Source: Bog-756 sp963745955 (GTDB lineage: Bacteria; Actinomycetota; Acidimicrobiia; Acidimicrobiales; RAAP-2). Taken from it: 64,000 nt of DNA. The position numbers and the translations under genes are program-made. Shown one piece after another: positions 36,642 through 46,611 of the stretch. The notes beneath the pieces were generated by a model. It did no database searches and was not told the DNA's origin. It worked only from the letters and a program-made list of their open reading frames with translations. The number at the start of each line of letters is the position of its first letter. The stretch's first letter is position 1. The stretch is from assembly GCA_963745955.1 (NCBI GenBank), contig CAVUZI010000007.1, positions 496,001 through 560,000 of the forward strand. The letters run 5' to 3'.

Positions 36642-38936
36642 TCAGTGGACGCTGTCCAGCGGCGCCGGAGGCGGCGCGAGATGGATCACACTGAGGCGCT
36701 GGGTCGGCCGGGTCAGGGCGACGTAGAGCGTGCGCAGGCCCCGGGCCGTCTCACCGGCGATGAGCCCCGGTTCCACGACGACCACGGAGTCGAACTCGAG
36801 ACCGTTGGCGGCGTCGGCGGCCAGGAGGACCAGCGGCTCGAACAGTCCCCCCTTGCGCATGTCCCGTGCGTCCACCACCGGCAGGTCCGCGGCCGCCAGT
36901 GCTTCCGCCAGCACGCCCATCATGGGCTCGGGGGCCAGGATGGCCACCCGGCCCGGTGCCACCGCGGCCACCTCCTCGCCGGCCACATCGGCCACCGTCC
37001 TGGCCAGATCCCCGACCGTCGCACCGTGCCTCGAACCGGTGGCGTCCCGAACCGCGATCATCCTCGGTTCCACCCCGGTTCGCCGCACCGGGCGAGGCGG
37101 GGTGAGCTCGGGTGCGGCCACGGCCAGCACCTGGCCGGCCACGGCCAGGACCTCGGCCGGGGTCCGGTAGCTGACCGTGAGCTCCACGGTGCGTGGCGGC
37201 CGGCGCTTCGGCAGATGGTCGGTGATGTCCGCCCACGACGTGGGCGACCAGGGAGCGGTGGCCTGGGCGATGTCCCCGACCACGGTCATCGAGCCCGAGA
37301 GGGACCGGCGGGTCAGCATCCGCAGCTGCATGGGCGAGAGGTCCTGCACCTCGTCGACCACGATGTGGCCGTACTTGCGCACCCCGTCGTCGGCGCTCCC
37401 GTTCCGCGGGCCGACAAGATGTCGGGCCTCGTCGACCAGTGCCGCGTCGGCGCGGGTCCAGGGCACCTCCTCGAACGACGTCGAGCGCGGTCGGTAGAGG
37501 AGCTGTTGCTCCTCGGGAGCCAGTACCCCGCGGGAAGCGGCCTTGATCAGCGCCGGGGCGCCGAACAGGTCGTGAAGCAGCTCGTGGGGGGAGAGCCTCG
37601 GCCACATCCGGTCGAGCGCCTCGGCCAGCTCGGGCACCCGCCGCACCTTGCGCGAGAAGTCCTGGAGATCGAACTCGTCGTCCGCCAGCTCGGACGGGTC
37701 CTCGTACCCGGGGAAGGCGGTCACCGAGGCCGGGCTGCCGACGGCCAGCGTCTGCTGGGTCTGGCGGGCGCGGTCGGCCAGAAGCTGGGCCACCTCCTGT
37801 TCGACCAGCCGGCGCCGGGCGTTGTGGGTGCCGGGGCGGCGGCGGGCGGCGTCGACGATCCGCCGGCTGTCCTCAGCGGTGAGCCGGAGCAGCAGCGCGC
37901 CGTAGGGAATGGCCACGTCGCCGGCGAGGGGGCGCTGGCGGGTGCGCACGGCCCGGGCCACGACCTTGGCCATCCGCGGGTCTCCCTTCAGCCTGGCCAC
38001 ATCGGCCGGACCGCTCTCCACGGCGCGGATCTCGGGGACCAGGCCCGAGACGGTGGACAGGGTGACACCGGTCTCCCCGAGGGAGGGGAGCACCTGTTCG
38101 ATGTAGCGCAGGAAGAGCGGGTTGGGCCCGACCACCAGGACGCCCTGGCGCTCGAGGGGGAACCGGTGGGTGTAGAGCAGGTAGGCGGCCCGGTGCAGGG
38201 CCACCGCCGTCTTCCCCGTGCCCGGTCCTCCCTGCACCAGCAGCACGCCGGCGAGCGGAGCCCGGATGATCTCGTCCTGCTCGCGCTGGATGGTGGAGAC
38301 GATGTCGGTCATCCGTCCGGAACGGGCCCGGTCGAGCGCGGCCAGCAGGGCGGCCGGCCCGCCGATGGGCAGGTCGCTCTGGATCAGCTCGCCGGATCCG
38401 TCGCCCTCCGTGCGCCGCGGGGAACGTTCCGGGTCGGTCTCCGTGACGTCTGTCACATCCGCCGATCCGGAAGGGCCGGGCAGGCTGAACCGCTCGTCCT
38501 CGAGGCCGACCACCCGCCGGCCCTCCAGGGCCAGGTGACGCCGGAGCACCAGGCCTTGGGGATCCCGTCCCGTGGCCCGGTAGAACGGCTCGGCGATCGG
38601 GGCCCGCCAGTCGACCACCAGGGGATCGTGGTCGGCACTGTGGATGGCCAGACGCCCGATATGGAAGGTCTCGACGCCCTGCTCGCCGCCGTTCGGGCTC
38701 TCTTCCACCCTGTCGATGCGGCCGAAGGTCAGGGCCTGGTCCCCGATGTCCAGTTGCTCGAGCCGCGCCAGGCTGGTGCGGACGATCACGTCCCGCTCGG
38801 TCCGGGACTGGAACGTCCCGCCCCGGCCCAGGTCGAGAACCCCCTCGAGCATCGAATTGGCATCACTCCGCATGGCATCGAGGCGTGCGTAGGCCATGTC
38901 CACGAACGCCTGTTCACCCTGAAGCTCTGAGTCCAC
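36642..38936 (-). CDS. HelD/UvrD-like superfamily 1 ATPase
   Basis: The 764-residue protein has the HelD arrangement: an N-terminal helical region (EQAFVDMAYARLDAMRSDA), then VVDWRAPIAEPFYRAT, Walker A GGPGTGKTAVALHRAAYLLY (Lys242), Walker B HIVVDEVQDLSPMQLRML, motif III VVGDIAQAT and the C-terminal helicase motifs (SYRTPAEVL, TLYVALTRPTQRLSVIHL). HelD proteins release stalled RNA polymerase from nucleic acid and recycle it, and some give rifampicin tolerance. It stands alone. The start codon is a GTG; no overlap with neighbours helps to set it. Confidence 0.9.
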   Translation of the reverse strand: MDSELQGEQAFVDMAYARLDAMRSDANSMLEGVLDLGRGGTFQSRTERDVIVRTSLARLEQLDIGDQALTFGRIDRVEESPNGGEQGVETFHIGRLAIHSADHDPLVVDWRAPIAEPFYRATGRDPQGLVLRRHLALEGRRVVGLEDERFSLPGPSGSADVTDVTETDPERSPRRTEGDGSGELIQSDLPIGGPAALLAALDRARSGRMTDIVSTIQREQDEIIRAPLAGVLLVQGGPGTGKTAVALHRAAYLLYTHRFPLERQGVLVVGPNPLFLRYIEQVLPSLGETGVTLSTVSGLVPEIRAVESGPADVARLKGDPRMAKVVARAVRTRQRPLAGDVAIPYGALLLRLTAEDSRRIVDAARRRPGTHNARRRLVEQEVAQLLADRARQTQQTLAVGSPASVTAFPGYEDPSELADDEFDLQDFSRKVRRVPELAEALDRMWPRLSPHELLHDLFGAPALIKAASRGVLAPEEQQLLYRPRSTSFEEVPWTRADAALVDEARHLVGPRNGSADDGVRKYGHIVVDEVQDLSPMQLRMLTRRSLSGSMTVVGDIAQATAPWSPTSWADITDHLPKRRPPRTVELTVSYRTPAEVLAVAGQVLAVAAPELTPPRPVRRTGVEPRMIAVRDATGSRHGATVGDLARTVADVAGEEVAAVAPGRVAILAPEPMMGVLAEALAAADLPVVDARDMRKGGLFEPLVLLAADAANGLEFDSVVVVEPGLIAGETARGLRTLYVALTRPTQRLSVIHLAPPPAPLDSVH

Positions 38937-39155
38937 CCCACCTCCGATCTGCCCGCCCCCGGCTCAGGGGAACCCTCGATTGTATGCGCCCCGTGGTCAC
39001 AACGCGACGGGCCCGGCCGGCGTGGAAGCCTCAGCCCCCTCTCCTAGACTCTGGCCATGGTCGCTACCGCAGTACCCGAACCGTCGAGGCACGACGGGTC
39101 CGGTGCTTCCGGTGGGGATGCTCCAGTCGGTCCCGTCGCGGCCGCCCGCTGAGGC

Positions 39156-40334
39156 GTGGCCGGGCACCGGGGAGTGGGCTCCATCCACGAGGGCCGGTTC
39201 GACGACGCCCCGTTCATCCGGGCGTGCCGGGGGCTCACCGTCGACCGGGTGCCGGTGTGGTTCATGCGCCAGGCGGGACGGTCGCTGCCCGAGTACCGGG
39301 CCGCACGGGGACAGGGCAGCATCCTCGACGCCATCTCCCAACCCGAGCTGGTGGCCCGGCTCACCCGGCAGCCGGTGGACCGCTACGGCACCGATGCCGC
39401 CATCTTCTTCTCCGACATCGTGGTCCCGGTGGCAGCCATCGGGTTCGGTGTCGATGTGGCCCCGTCGACCGGGCCGGTGGTGGCGCAGCCGTTCCGGGTC
39501 AAGGACGACCTCCAGCGCCTCCGGCCGCTCGAACCCGAGATCGACACGCCCTACGTCATCGACGCGGTGGGCATCCTCGCCGCCGAACTGGACGTGCCCC
39601 TGATCGGGTTCGCCGGCGGGCCCTTCACCGTGGCCAGCTACCTGGTGGAAGGGGGGCCCTCCAAGAATTTCACCCGGATCAAGTCGCTCATGCACGGTGA
39701 GCCTGTGATCTGGCACGAATTGGTCGAGCGGCTCACCGATCTGGCTCTGGCCTCGCTCCGGTCCCAACTCGACGCCGGGGCCTCCGCCGTGCAGGTCTTC
39801 GACAGCTGGGCCGGCATCCTCGCCCCGCACCACTATCGGGATCTGGTGCTGCCCGCCACCACCAGGCTCTTCGCCGAGCTGGCCGAGTCCCACCCCGGGG
39901 TGCCCACCATCCTGTTCGGGGTGGGCACCGGTGAGCTCCTCGCCTCGATGGCCACCGCCGGCAGCTCGGTGGTGGGCGTCGACTGGCGGGTTCCACTGGA
40001 CGAGGCGCGGCGGCGGGTCGGCCCGGGGGTCGCCGTCCAGGGCAACCTCGACCCGGCCATGTGCCTCTCCACCTGGGAGGTGGCCGCGACCGAGACACGC
40101 GAAGTGCTCAGCCGGGCCGGGGACGCACCCGGGCATGTCTTCAACCTCGGCCACGGAGTCCTCCCCGAGACGGATCCGGACATCCTCGAACGGGTGGTGG
40201 CCCTGGTCCACGCCGAGGGGCGGGCCGGCGTCGGAGCCGAGGGTCGGGGCGGGGGCGGGCCGGCCGGGCGGGCCGGCGTCGGGGCCGAGGGTCGGGGCGG
40301 GGGCGGGCCGGCCGCAGCCCGGGAGCCCGGGTGA
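39156..40334 (+). CDS. hemE: Uroporphyrinogen decarboxylase
   Basis: The frame starts at GTG 39156, or GTG 39174. The family signature VWFMRQAGRSLPEYRAAR is near residues 34-51, with IFFSDIVVPVAAIGFGVD, GFAGGPFTVASYLVEGG and the late GHVFNLGHGVLPETDPD. It removes four carboxyl groups from uroporphyrinogen III to give coproporphyrinogen III. The C-terminal 35 residues are two copies of a Gly/Arg repeat not found in the family. The stop overlaps hemH (GTGA), and hemY follows in the same way, so the three haem genes form one operon. Confidence 0.95.
   Translation: MAGHRGVGSIHEGRFDDAPFIRACRGLTVDRVPVWFMRQAGRSLPEYRAARGQGSILDAISQPELVARLTRQPVDRYGTDAAIFFSDIVVPVAAIGFGVDVAPSTGPVVAQPFRVKDDLQRLRPLEPEIDTPYVIDAVGILAAELDVPLIGFAGGPFTVASYLVEGGPSKNFTRIKSLMHGEPVIWHELVERLTDLALASLRSQLDAGASAVQVFDSWAGILAPHHYRDLVLPATTRLFAELAESHPGVPTILFGVGTGELLASMATAGSSVVGVDWRVPLDEARRRVGPGVAVQGNLDPAMCLSTWEVAATETREVLSRAGDAPGHVFNLGHGVLPETDPDILERVVALVHAEGRAGVGAEGRGGGGPAGRAGVGAEGRGGGGPAAAREPG
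40218..40313 (+). repeat. 48-bp tandem repeat at the hemE C-terminus
   Basis: Two 48-bp units, 40218-40265 and 40266-40313, differ at one base. They code two copies of GRAGVGAEGRGGGGPA just before the stop. Confidence 0.85.
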
Positions 40335-41332
40335 GCGGACCGTCCGGGCCACCCACCGGGGTGCTGGTCATGGCCCACGGAACCCCGCCGGACCCCGGCG
40401 GCATCGAGTCGTTCTACACCTCGATCAGGCGGGGCCGGCCCCCCACGCCCGAGCTGCTCGCCGAACTGGTGGGTCGCTACGAGGCCATCGGCGGAACCTC
40501 GCCGCTGGCCGAACGGACCCGGGCCCAGGTCGAGGGGGTGGCCCGGGTACTGGAGGCGGCGTCCCCCGGGGAGTACACGGTGCGATACGGGGCCAAGCAC
40601 ACCTCACCGGCGATCGAGGAGGGGGTGGCCGGGCTGGTCGACGCCGGAGTCGACCGGGTGGTGGCCGTCGTGCTCACCCCCCATCAGTCGTCACTCGGAT
40701 CGGGTGAGTACATCCGCCGGGCCGGGCAGGCAGCTGCTCTCGCCCCCCGTCCCGTGACCCTGGTGCCCGTCTCCTCCTGGCACCGGGCCCCCGGACTGGC
40801 CGCGCTGCTGGCCGAACGCACCCGGGCCGCGCTGGCCTCCATCGACGACCGGGCCCGGAAGCGGACGGCCGTGTTCTTCACCGCCCACAGCCTCCCCCAG
40901 CGGGTGGTGGCCGAAGGTGACCCGTATCCGGTCCAGGTGCGAGAGTCCGCCTCCGACATCGCCGGGCTGCTCGGGCTGGACGACGCCCCCGGGATGTCCT
41001 GGGCGGTGGCCTGGCAGAGCGCGGGGCGGACGCCCGACCCGTGGCTGGGCCCCGATCTCCTGACCGAGATACGCCGGGTGGCGGACGAGGGCGCCACCTC
41101 GGTGGTGGTGTGCCCGGTCGGTTTCGTCTCCGACCATCTCGAGATCCTCTACGACCTCGACATCGAGGCCGCCGGCGTGGCCCGGTCGGCCGGGGTGGCC
41201 TTCGCCCGGACCCGCTCCCTCAACGACGATCCGCGGTTCCTCGGCATCCTGGCCGGGGTGGTCCAGGACGCAGGGGCACGGGCTCGGCCCGCGGCGACGA
41301 GCGTGGCGACCGGGCCGGCACCGACCGCGTGA
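40331..41332 (+). CDS. hemH: Ferrochelatase (coproporphyrin type expected)
   Basis: The 333-residue protein starts at a GTG overlapping the hemE stop. Family markers are VLVMAHGTPPDPGGIESFYT, AVFFTAHSLPQRVV (metal-binding His) and the Glu segment VVCPVGFVSDHLEILYDLDIEA. In actinobacteria this family inserts iron into coproporphyrin III (CpfC) rather than protoporphyrin IX; the presence of hemY beside it, and of no HemG or HemF, agrees with the coproporphyrin-dependent route. No ChdC (HemQ) gene is in the window. It overlaps hemY by four bases. Confidence 0.93.
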   Translation: MSGPSGPPTGVLVMAHGTPPDPGGIESFYTSIRRGRPPTPELLAELVGRYEAIGGTSPLAERTRAQVEGVARVLEAASPGEYTVRYGAKHTSPAIEEGVAGLVDAGVDRVVAVVLTPHQSSLGSGEYIRRAGQAAALAPRPVTLVPVSSWHRAPGLAALLAERTRAALASIDDRARKRTAVFFTAHSLPQRVVAEGDPYPVQVRESASDIAGLLGLDDAPGMSWAVAWQSAGRTPDPWLGPDLLTEIRRVADEGATSVVVCPVGFVSDHLEILYDLDIEAAGVARSAGVAFARTRSLNDDPRFLGILAGVVQDAGARARPAATSVATGPAPTA

Positions 41333-43036
41333 CCGCCCGGAGCCGACCCACCGTCGCCGTCGTCGGCGCGGGGATCGCAGGTCTGGCCGCGGCCTGGGAG
41401 CTGGTGGCCGCCTCGGACCGGGCCGGCACCCCGGCACCGATCGTGCGGGTGCTCGAGTCCGGTGATCGGGTCGGCGGCAAGCTCCGGGCGGCCGAGTTCG
41501 CCGGCCGGACGGTCGACCTGGCCGCCGACGCATTCCTGGCCCGGCGTCCCGAGGCCACCGAGCTCTGCGCCGAGCTCGGACTGTCCGACCAGCTGGTCCC
41601 GGTGGGGGCCTCCGGCGCCTCCATCTGGGCCCGGGGTCGGCTCCGCCCCATGCCGGACGGGTTGAACCTCGGCGTCCCCACCCGCTGGTGGCCACTGGCG
41701 CGGTCGGGGATCCTGAGTCCCGCCGAGTCCCTGGCCGCGGCCAGGGATGTGGTCATCCCCCACCGGAGCGCGAACGCGGTGTTCGGCGACCGCTCCGTCG
41801 GCGAGATCGTCGGGGAGCGGCTCGGGCGTCCGGTGGTCGACCGCCTGGTGGACCCGCTGATCGGCGGCATCAACGCCGGCGACGTGGACGACCTCAGCGC
41901 GGCGGCCACCATGCCCGTCCTGATCGCCGCGTCGCTCCAGCCCGGGAGCTTCATGCACCGGCTCGGTCGGGTCCGTCCGGCTGAATCGCCGGCATCTGCT
42001 GTGTCGGCTCCTCCCGCTCCGTCCCCACCGTCGGCCAACGGCATGACGGCCCCGTCCCCGGTCTTCTGGTCCCTGTCCGGCAGTACCGCCAGCTTGGCCG
42101 ATCAGCTGGCCGACGCCCTCGTCCGCCGGGGGGCGACCATCCAGACCGAACATGCGAGTCGACGCCATCGAGCGGCGCCGCACCGCGGGGCCGGGCCCCC
42201 GCGGGTGGGTCCTGTCCCTCCACGGCCCGGGCGAACGCGGGACATCGGAATCGCTCCGCGTCGACGGCGTGGTGGTGGCCGTGCCGGCCACCGAGGCCGC
42301 AGTGCTCCTGGCTCCGGTGGCGCCGATAGCCGCGGGCATCCTCAGTACCGTCGAGTACGCCTCCGTGGCCGTGATCACCATGTCCCTGGCCGCCGGCTCG
42401 ATCCGGGCCCCGCGGCGAGGCACCGGATTTCTCGTCCCGCGCACGTCGAGCATCGGCGGTCTTCCGTCTCTGATCACCGGCTGCACCTACCTCGACCTCA
42501 AATGGCCGCACCTCGGGCGGGCCGAGGACGAGCTGGTCCGTGCCTCGGTCGGCAGGTTCGGCGACGACCGCCATCTGGTGCTCGACGACGAGCAGCTCAG
42601 TGCATCGGTCTTCGGCGAGCTGGCCCGCGTGCTCGACATCCGCGGCGCCCCGCTCGAAACGTCGGTCACCCGATGGGACCGTGCCTTCCCCCAGTACCGG
42701 CCGGGCCATCTGATCAGGGTGGCGAATGTGGAGGATGAGGTGGCCGCTCTCGACGGGCTGGCCGTGGCCGGGGCGGCCCTGCGGGGGGTGGGCATCCCGG
42801 CATGCATCGCTAGTGGCCGCAGCGCGGCACGGCTCGTGCTCGGGTCCTTGTCCGCCAAGTTCGCCGGATCAGGCGGGTCAGGCGGATCCGGCGCGTCAGG
42901 CGCGTCAGGCGGGTCAGGCGGATCCGGCGCGTCAGGCGGGTCCGGCGGATCCGGCGCATCAGGCGCATCAGGCGCATCCGGCGCCGGCGGATCAGGCACC
43001 CGGGATGCCGGTCCCGGCATCGAGACGGGGCCGTGA
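41329..43036 (+). CDS. hemY: Coproporphyrinogen/protoporphyrinogen oxidase, frameshifted
   Basis: It starts at GTG 41329 (VTARSRPTVAVVGAGIAGLAAAWEL), an FAD-binding GxGxxG motif. ESGDRVGGKLRAAEFAGRTVDLAADAFLARRPE and VDPLIGGINAGDVDDLSAAATMP are typical of the family. The frame breaks near 42150 within GATIQTEH and goes on in the next frame with RVDAIERR, CTYLDLKWPHL, the substrate-site TSVTRWDRAFPQYRPGHL and GVGIPACIASGRSAARLVL. In the actinobacterial route it oxidises coproporphyrinogen III to coproporphyrin III. The end is a Gly/Ser/Ala repeat of about 45 residues (9-bp units, about 42866-42994). Confidence 0.9.
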
Positions 43037-43142
43037 CGGCGGGTCGATGACCCCTGACAGCCCCTTGACCACCTCGGTCCGCCCACCCATTCCCCTCGCC
43101 GACAGCTCGGTGCCTCCCCGGTGGCGGCCGTCACACGTTCGC

Positions 43143-44795
43143 ATGACCAAGCGGCAGGACTCGGCCGTCAAACCCCGCCGGGGCATGGTCGCCCTCCCGG
43201 CCCTGGCGGCCGGGGTGGGGCTGGCCCTGTCGCTCCCCCCGTGGGGATGGTGGATCCTGGCCTTCCCCTCGGCCGGGCTGTTGTGGTGGCGTCTCGGCGG
43301 TCTCCGCCCACGGACCAGGCTCTGGGCCGGATACCTGGCCGGCCTCGGCTGTTACGTGCCCGGCCTCATCTGGGTTCGGTCCTTCACCGGACCGGGCGCC
43401 ATCGTGCTCATCGCCCTCGAAGCCGGGTTCACCGCCGTCGCCTGCCTGGCCGTGCCGGCCGGGCCGACGCTGTCGCGGGCGCTGGTCTTCCCGGCCGCCC
43501 TGACCCTCTCCGAGGCGGCCCGGATGACCTGGCCCTTCGGTGGTCTTCCCATCGGAGGTGTCTTTCTCGGGCAGGCCGACGGGCCGGTCCTCGGGGTGGC
43601 CCGCCTCGGTGGCCCGCTGGGCCTGACCGCCGCCGTCTACCTGGGCGGTGTCGGGGTGGGAGCGCTGGCCGAGGCCGTCGTACGTGCCGTGCGGGACGGC
43701 GCCCGGGCCCGGGCCTTCGACCGCGCCGACCCCGAAGCCGGCACCCGGGACCGCCTGGACACGGGAGGTGCCGGTGGCCCGGACGGCGGCCGGGGGCCCG
43801 TCCACCTGGTGGCAGACGCCGTTGCCGGCCTCGGCACGCTGGCGCTGGTCGGGTCGCTCGCCCTCTTGAGCCTGGTCGGGCTGGCCGTGGCCGCCGATCA
43901 CGCTCCGGACGGGGGGCCGTCCGTCGGCACGGTGACCACTGCTGCGGTCCAAGGCGGCGGGTCCCGTGGGTTCCGCAAGTCGCAGATCAACCCGAGCGTC
44001 GTGCTGGCCGCCCAGATGTCGGCCACCCGGCTCTTGGAGCGGCTCGACCACGGCGTCTCCCCTCAACTGGTCCTCTGGCCCGAGGACGTCGTGTCCCTCG
44101 ACACCCCTCTGTCCGAGTCCCCCGAGCAGTCCGTGCTCTCCGAACTGGCCCGGACCCTCGAAACCACCCTCGTGGTGGGCGTGACCGAAACCGTCTCGTC
44201 CACGGCCTTCCGCAACGAGGCCGTCGCCTGGGGCCCGGACGGGACCATCGTCTCGCGCTTCGAGAAGGTCCACCGGGTCCCGTTCGGCGAATACGTTCCC
44301 TACCGGAGCTTCTTCGCCCACCTGGGCAACCTCTCCGCCGTACCCCTCGACGCGGTACCCGGCACCGGCAGCGGCCTGATGACCACACCGGCGGCCCCAC
44401 TCGGGGCGATGATCTCGTACGAGGTCTTCTACGCCGACCGCGGGCGCGCCTCGGTGCGCGACGGTGCCCAACTGCTGATCGTTCCCACCAACACCTCGTC
44501 GTACGCCACCGGTCAGGTGCCCACCCAGGAGATCGCCGCCTCTGAGATACAGGCCGTGCAGCAGGGTCGCGACCTCCTCCAGGCCGCGCCGACCGGCTAC
44601 AGCGCGGCTGTCACCAACCGCGGCGTCCTCCTGGTGCGGTCGGTCCTCGGCGCGCGCCAGGTCATCAGGGCCACCCTCTCCCGGCGGGTCGGGTGGACCC
44701 TATACGTCCGCTACGGGGACCTTCCCGTGCTGGTCCTGGCCTCGCTGGCGGTGATCGCCGGGTGGCTGCTGGCCGGGCGGAGGCGGAACGTGTGA
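43143..44795 (+). CDS. lnt: Apolipoprotein N-acyltransferase with Ser at the nucleophile position
   Basis: The 550-residue protein starts at ATG 43143; ATG 43047 would add 32 residues. The N-terminal half has seven or so membrane helices (ALPALAAGVGLALSLPPWGWW onward), with a Gly/Asp-rich insert near residues 195-220. The nitrilase domain keeps Glu314 (LWPEDVV) and Lys375 (FEKVHRVPFGEYVPYR). The third catalytic residue, Cys in known Lnt, is Ser425 (GAMISYEVFYADRG, codon TCG). Lnt adds the third acyl chain to lipoproteins on the outer face of the membrane; whether this one is active is open. CtaC in this window is a possible substrate. Confidence 0.88.
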   Translation: MTKRQDSAVKPRRGMVALPALAAGVGLALSLPPWGWWILAFPSAGLLWWRLGGLRPRTRLWAGYLAGLGCYVPGLIWVRSFTGPGAIVLIALEAGFTAVACLAVPAGPTLSRALVFPAALTLSEAARMTWPFGGLPIGGVFLGQADGPVLGVARLGGPLGLTAAVYLGGVGVGALAEAVVRAVRDGARARAFDRADPEAGTRDRLDTGGAGGPDGGRGPVHLVADAVAGLGTLALVGSLALLSLVGLAVAADHAPDGGPSVGTVTTAAVQGGGSRGFRKSQINPSVVLAAQMSATRLLERLDHGVSPQLVLWPEDVVSLDTPLSESPEQSVLSELARTLETTLVVGVTETVSSTAFRNEAVAWGPDGTIVSRFEKVHRVPFGEYVPYRSFFAHLGNLSAVPLDAVPGTGSGLMTTPAAPLGAMISYEVFYADRGRASVRDGAQLLIVPTNTSSYATGQVPTQEIAASEIQAVQQGRDLLQAAPTGYSAAVTNRGVLLVRSVLGARQVIRATLSRRVGWTLYVRYGDLPVLVLASLAVIAGWLLAGRRRNV

Positions 44796-44817
44796 GACTG
44801 GACCAGAGGCGGCCGAG

Positions 44818-46014
44818 GTGGCGGAGGACGTGAGGGTAGTGACCTACGACCCGCTGGATCCGGCCACCCAGCAGGACCCCTACCCCGCCTACCGGCGGCT
44901 CCGCGACGACGACCCGGTGCATCGGACGGCCCGGGGCTACTGGGTCCTCTCCCGCTTCGAGGACGTGTTCCAGGCCGCGCTCGACACCGCCACCTACTCG
45001 TCGGCCGAGGGTCTGACCTTCGAGGAGAACGAGATCGTGAAGCTCGGGTTGAAGCCGACCCTGGTCATGATGGACCGCCCCGAGCATTCGACCTTCCGCC
45101 GGCTCATCAGCCGGGGTTTCACCCCCCGCAAGGTCGCCGAGCTCGAACCGGCGATCCGCGCCTTCGTCCGGGCCCGGGTGGCGATCCTGGCCGAGGCGGG
45201 GGAGGCCGACTTCGTGGAGGTACTGGCCGGACCCCTTCCGACGTTCGTGGTGGCCAGCTACCTGGGTGTTCCCGAGGAGGACAGGGAGCGCTTCGGCCGG
45301 TGGAGCGACGCCATCGTGGCCGCCAACGCCACCGGCAACACGGTCCGGGACGCGGCTGACGCCGTGGCCGGCCTGTACCGCTACTTCGCCGACCTCGTCA
45401 CGTGGCGGAGGCAGCATCCGGGCGACGACATGCTGTCGGACCTGGTTGCCGCCGACGTCGGGGGCCGGCCCCTCCAACTGGACGAGATCCTCGGCTACTG
45501 CTTCGTCATGATCGCCGGCGGCAACGACACGGCTTCGGGCCTGCTGGCCGGGTCGGCGGCCCTGCTCAGCGAACACCCTGCCCAACGTCGACTGCTCATG
45601 GACGACCCGGGGCTGCTACCCGGAGCCATCGAGGAGCTGCTCCGGATGACCAGCCCGGTGCAGGGGCTGTCGCGCACCACGACCCGCCCCGTCGAGCTGC
45701 ACGGGACGCACATCCCGGCGGGCAGCAAGGTCCATCTGCTGTACGGCTCCGCAAACCGCGACGACCGGGAGTTCGGACCGTCCGTGGACGATCTCGACGT
45801 GACCCGGACGTTCCGCCGCATGCTCGCCTTCGGAAACGGGCCCCATCACTGCATCGGCGCGGCGGCCGCCCGCCTCCAGGCCCGGGTGACGTTGGAGGAG
45901 CTCCTGTCGGTCGCACCCGCGTTCGACGCGGACCGGACGCGTGCCCGCCTCGCTCCCGGGCCGTTCGTGCGGCGGTACCAATCGCTTCCGGTGACCCTGG
46001 GCCGGCCCGCTTGA
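44818..46014 (+). CDS. Cytochrome P450
   Basis: The 398-residue protein starts at GTG 44818, 22 bp after lnt. The I-helix is FVMIAGGNDTASGLLAG, the ExxR pair is in IEELLRMTSPVQ, and the haem loop is LAFGNGPHHCIGAAAAR, with the Cys345 thiolate. It has the form of actinobacterial CYP enzymes that hydroxylate steroids, fatty acids or terpenes with ferredoxin partners. No ferredoxin lies beside it. The substrate is unknown; the many acyl-CoA genes in the window favour a lipid. Confidence 0.94.
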   Translation: MAEDVRVVTYDPLDPATQQDPYPAYRRLRDDDPVHRTARGYWVLSRFEDVFQAALDTATYSSAEGLTFEENEIVKLGLKPTLVMMDRPEHSTFRRLISRGFTPRKVAELEPAIRAFVRARVAILAEAGEADFVEVLAGPLPTFVVASYLGVPEEDRERFGRWSDAIVAANATGNTVRDAADAVAGLYRYFADLVTWRRQHPGDDMLSDLVAADVGGRPLQLDEILGYCFVMIAGGNDTASGLLAGSAALLSEHPAQRRLLMDDPGLLPGAIEELLRMTSPVQGLSRTTTRPVELHGTHIPAGSKVHLLYGSANRDDREFGPSVDDLDVTRTFRRMLAFGNGPHHCIGAAAARLQARVTLEELLSVAPAFDADRTRARLAPGPFVRRYQSLPVTLGRPA

Positions 46015-46053
46015 TCGTGGGCGAGGGCCAGACCGGTCGACCCCGAGGCCTCG

Positions 46054-46105
46054 ATTGATACGGACGCCGGGCCGGGCCTATTGATCCTGGACGCCGGGCC
46101 GGGCC
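46054..46105. repeat. Two 25-bp direct repeats between convergent genes
   Basis: ATTGAT followed by ACGCCGGGCCGGGCC occurs at 46054-46078 and 46080-46105. It lies between the P450 end and the HAD gene end. GGCCCGGC words could pair, so a terminator role is possible. Confidence 0.5.
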
Positions 46106-46113
46106 GGCTCCAT

Positions 46114-46611
46114 TCAGTCGTAGTAGCCCGAATGGATGTAGACGCAGGGGATGCCCTCGGCATGGAACATGGCGAAGTTGTTGGGGTCGTCCTCGAACGC
46201 CAGCCTCAGGTCGAAGCCGAAGGCTCGCAGCTCCTCGACACTGTCCCGCTTGAACCAGGTGACCTGTGAGTAGTCACCGCGGGCCCGCATGACGAGCAGG
46301 TCCCACCGCAGCCCGTACCGTTCCAGCCAGGCCAGTGTCTGCGGCTGGACCCGCATGGGCCGACCGGTGAGCAGAATGACCTGCAGCCGGGAGTCGAGAA
46401 GCTCGAGAACGCGGACCACCTCGCCGATGATCGGGTCGTCGCCGCACGCATTGAAGAAGGCGTCCCAGTCGCGGCGGCCACGCTCGATGAAGTGCTGGCG
46501 GCCGACCGCGTCCGAGAGCACCCCGTCCACGTCGAACACCACCGCCTCGCCGGGCGACTCGAGGGGGGCGCCGTGCCAGGCCCAGTTGGTCGGGCCGTCG
46601 ACCGGGCTCAC
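46114..46611 (-). CDS. HAD-superfamily phosphatase-like protein
   Basis: The 165-residue protein begins at a GTG overlapping the acsA stop by four bases. HAD motif I is AVVFDVDGVLSDAVGRQHF, motif II VILLTGRPMRVQPQTLAWL, motif III Lys in VTWFKRDSVEEL, and motif IV FEDDPNNFAMF. It resembles the 3'-phosphatase domain of polynucleotide kinase and class B-like phosphatases, being small with no large cap. The substrate is unknown. Co-translation with acetyl-CoA synthetase may be incidental. Confidence 0.85.
   Translation of the reverse strand: MSPVDGPTNWAWHGAPLESPGEAVVFDVDGVLSDAVGRQHFIERGRRDWDAFFNACGDDPIIGEVVRVLELLDSRLQVILLTGRPMRVQPQTLAWLERYGLRWDLLVMRARGDYSQVTWFKRDSVEELRAFGFDLRLAFEDDPNNFAMFHAEGIPCVYIHSGYYD

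Noticed and set aside
39156..46014. Secondary-metabolite gene cluster including the P450
   Set aside because: The P450 stands among haem, lipoprotein and acetate genes, with no synthase, tailoring set or resistance gene.
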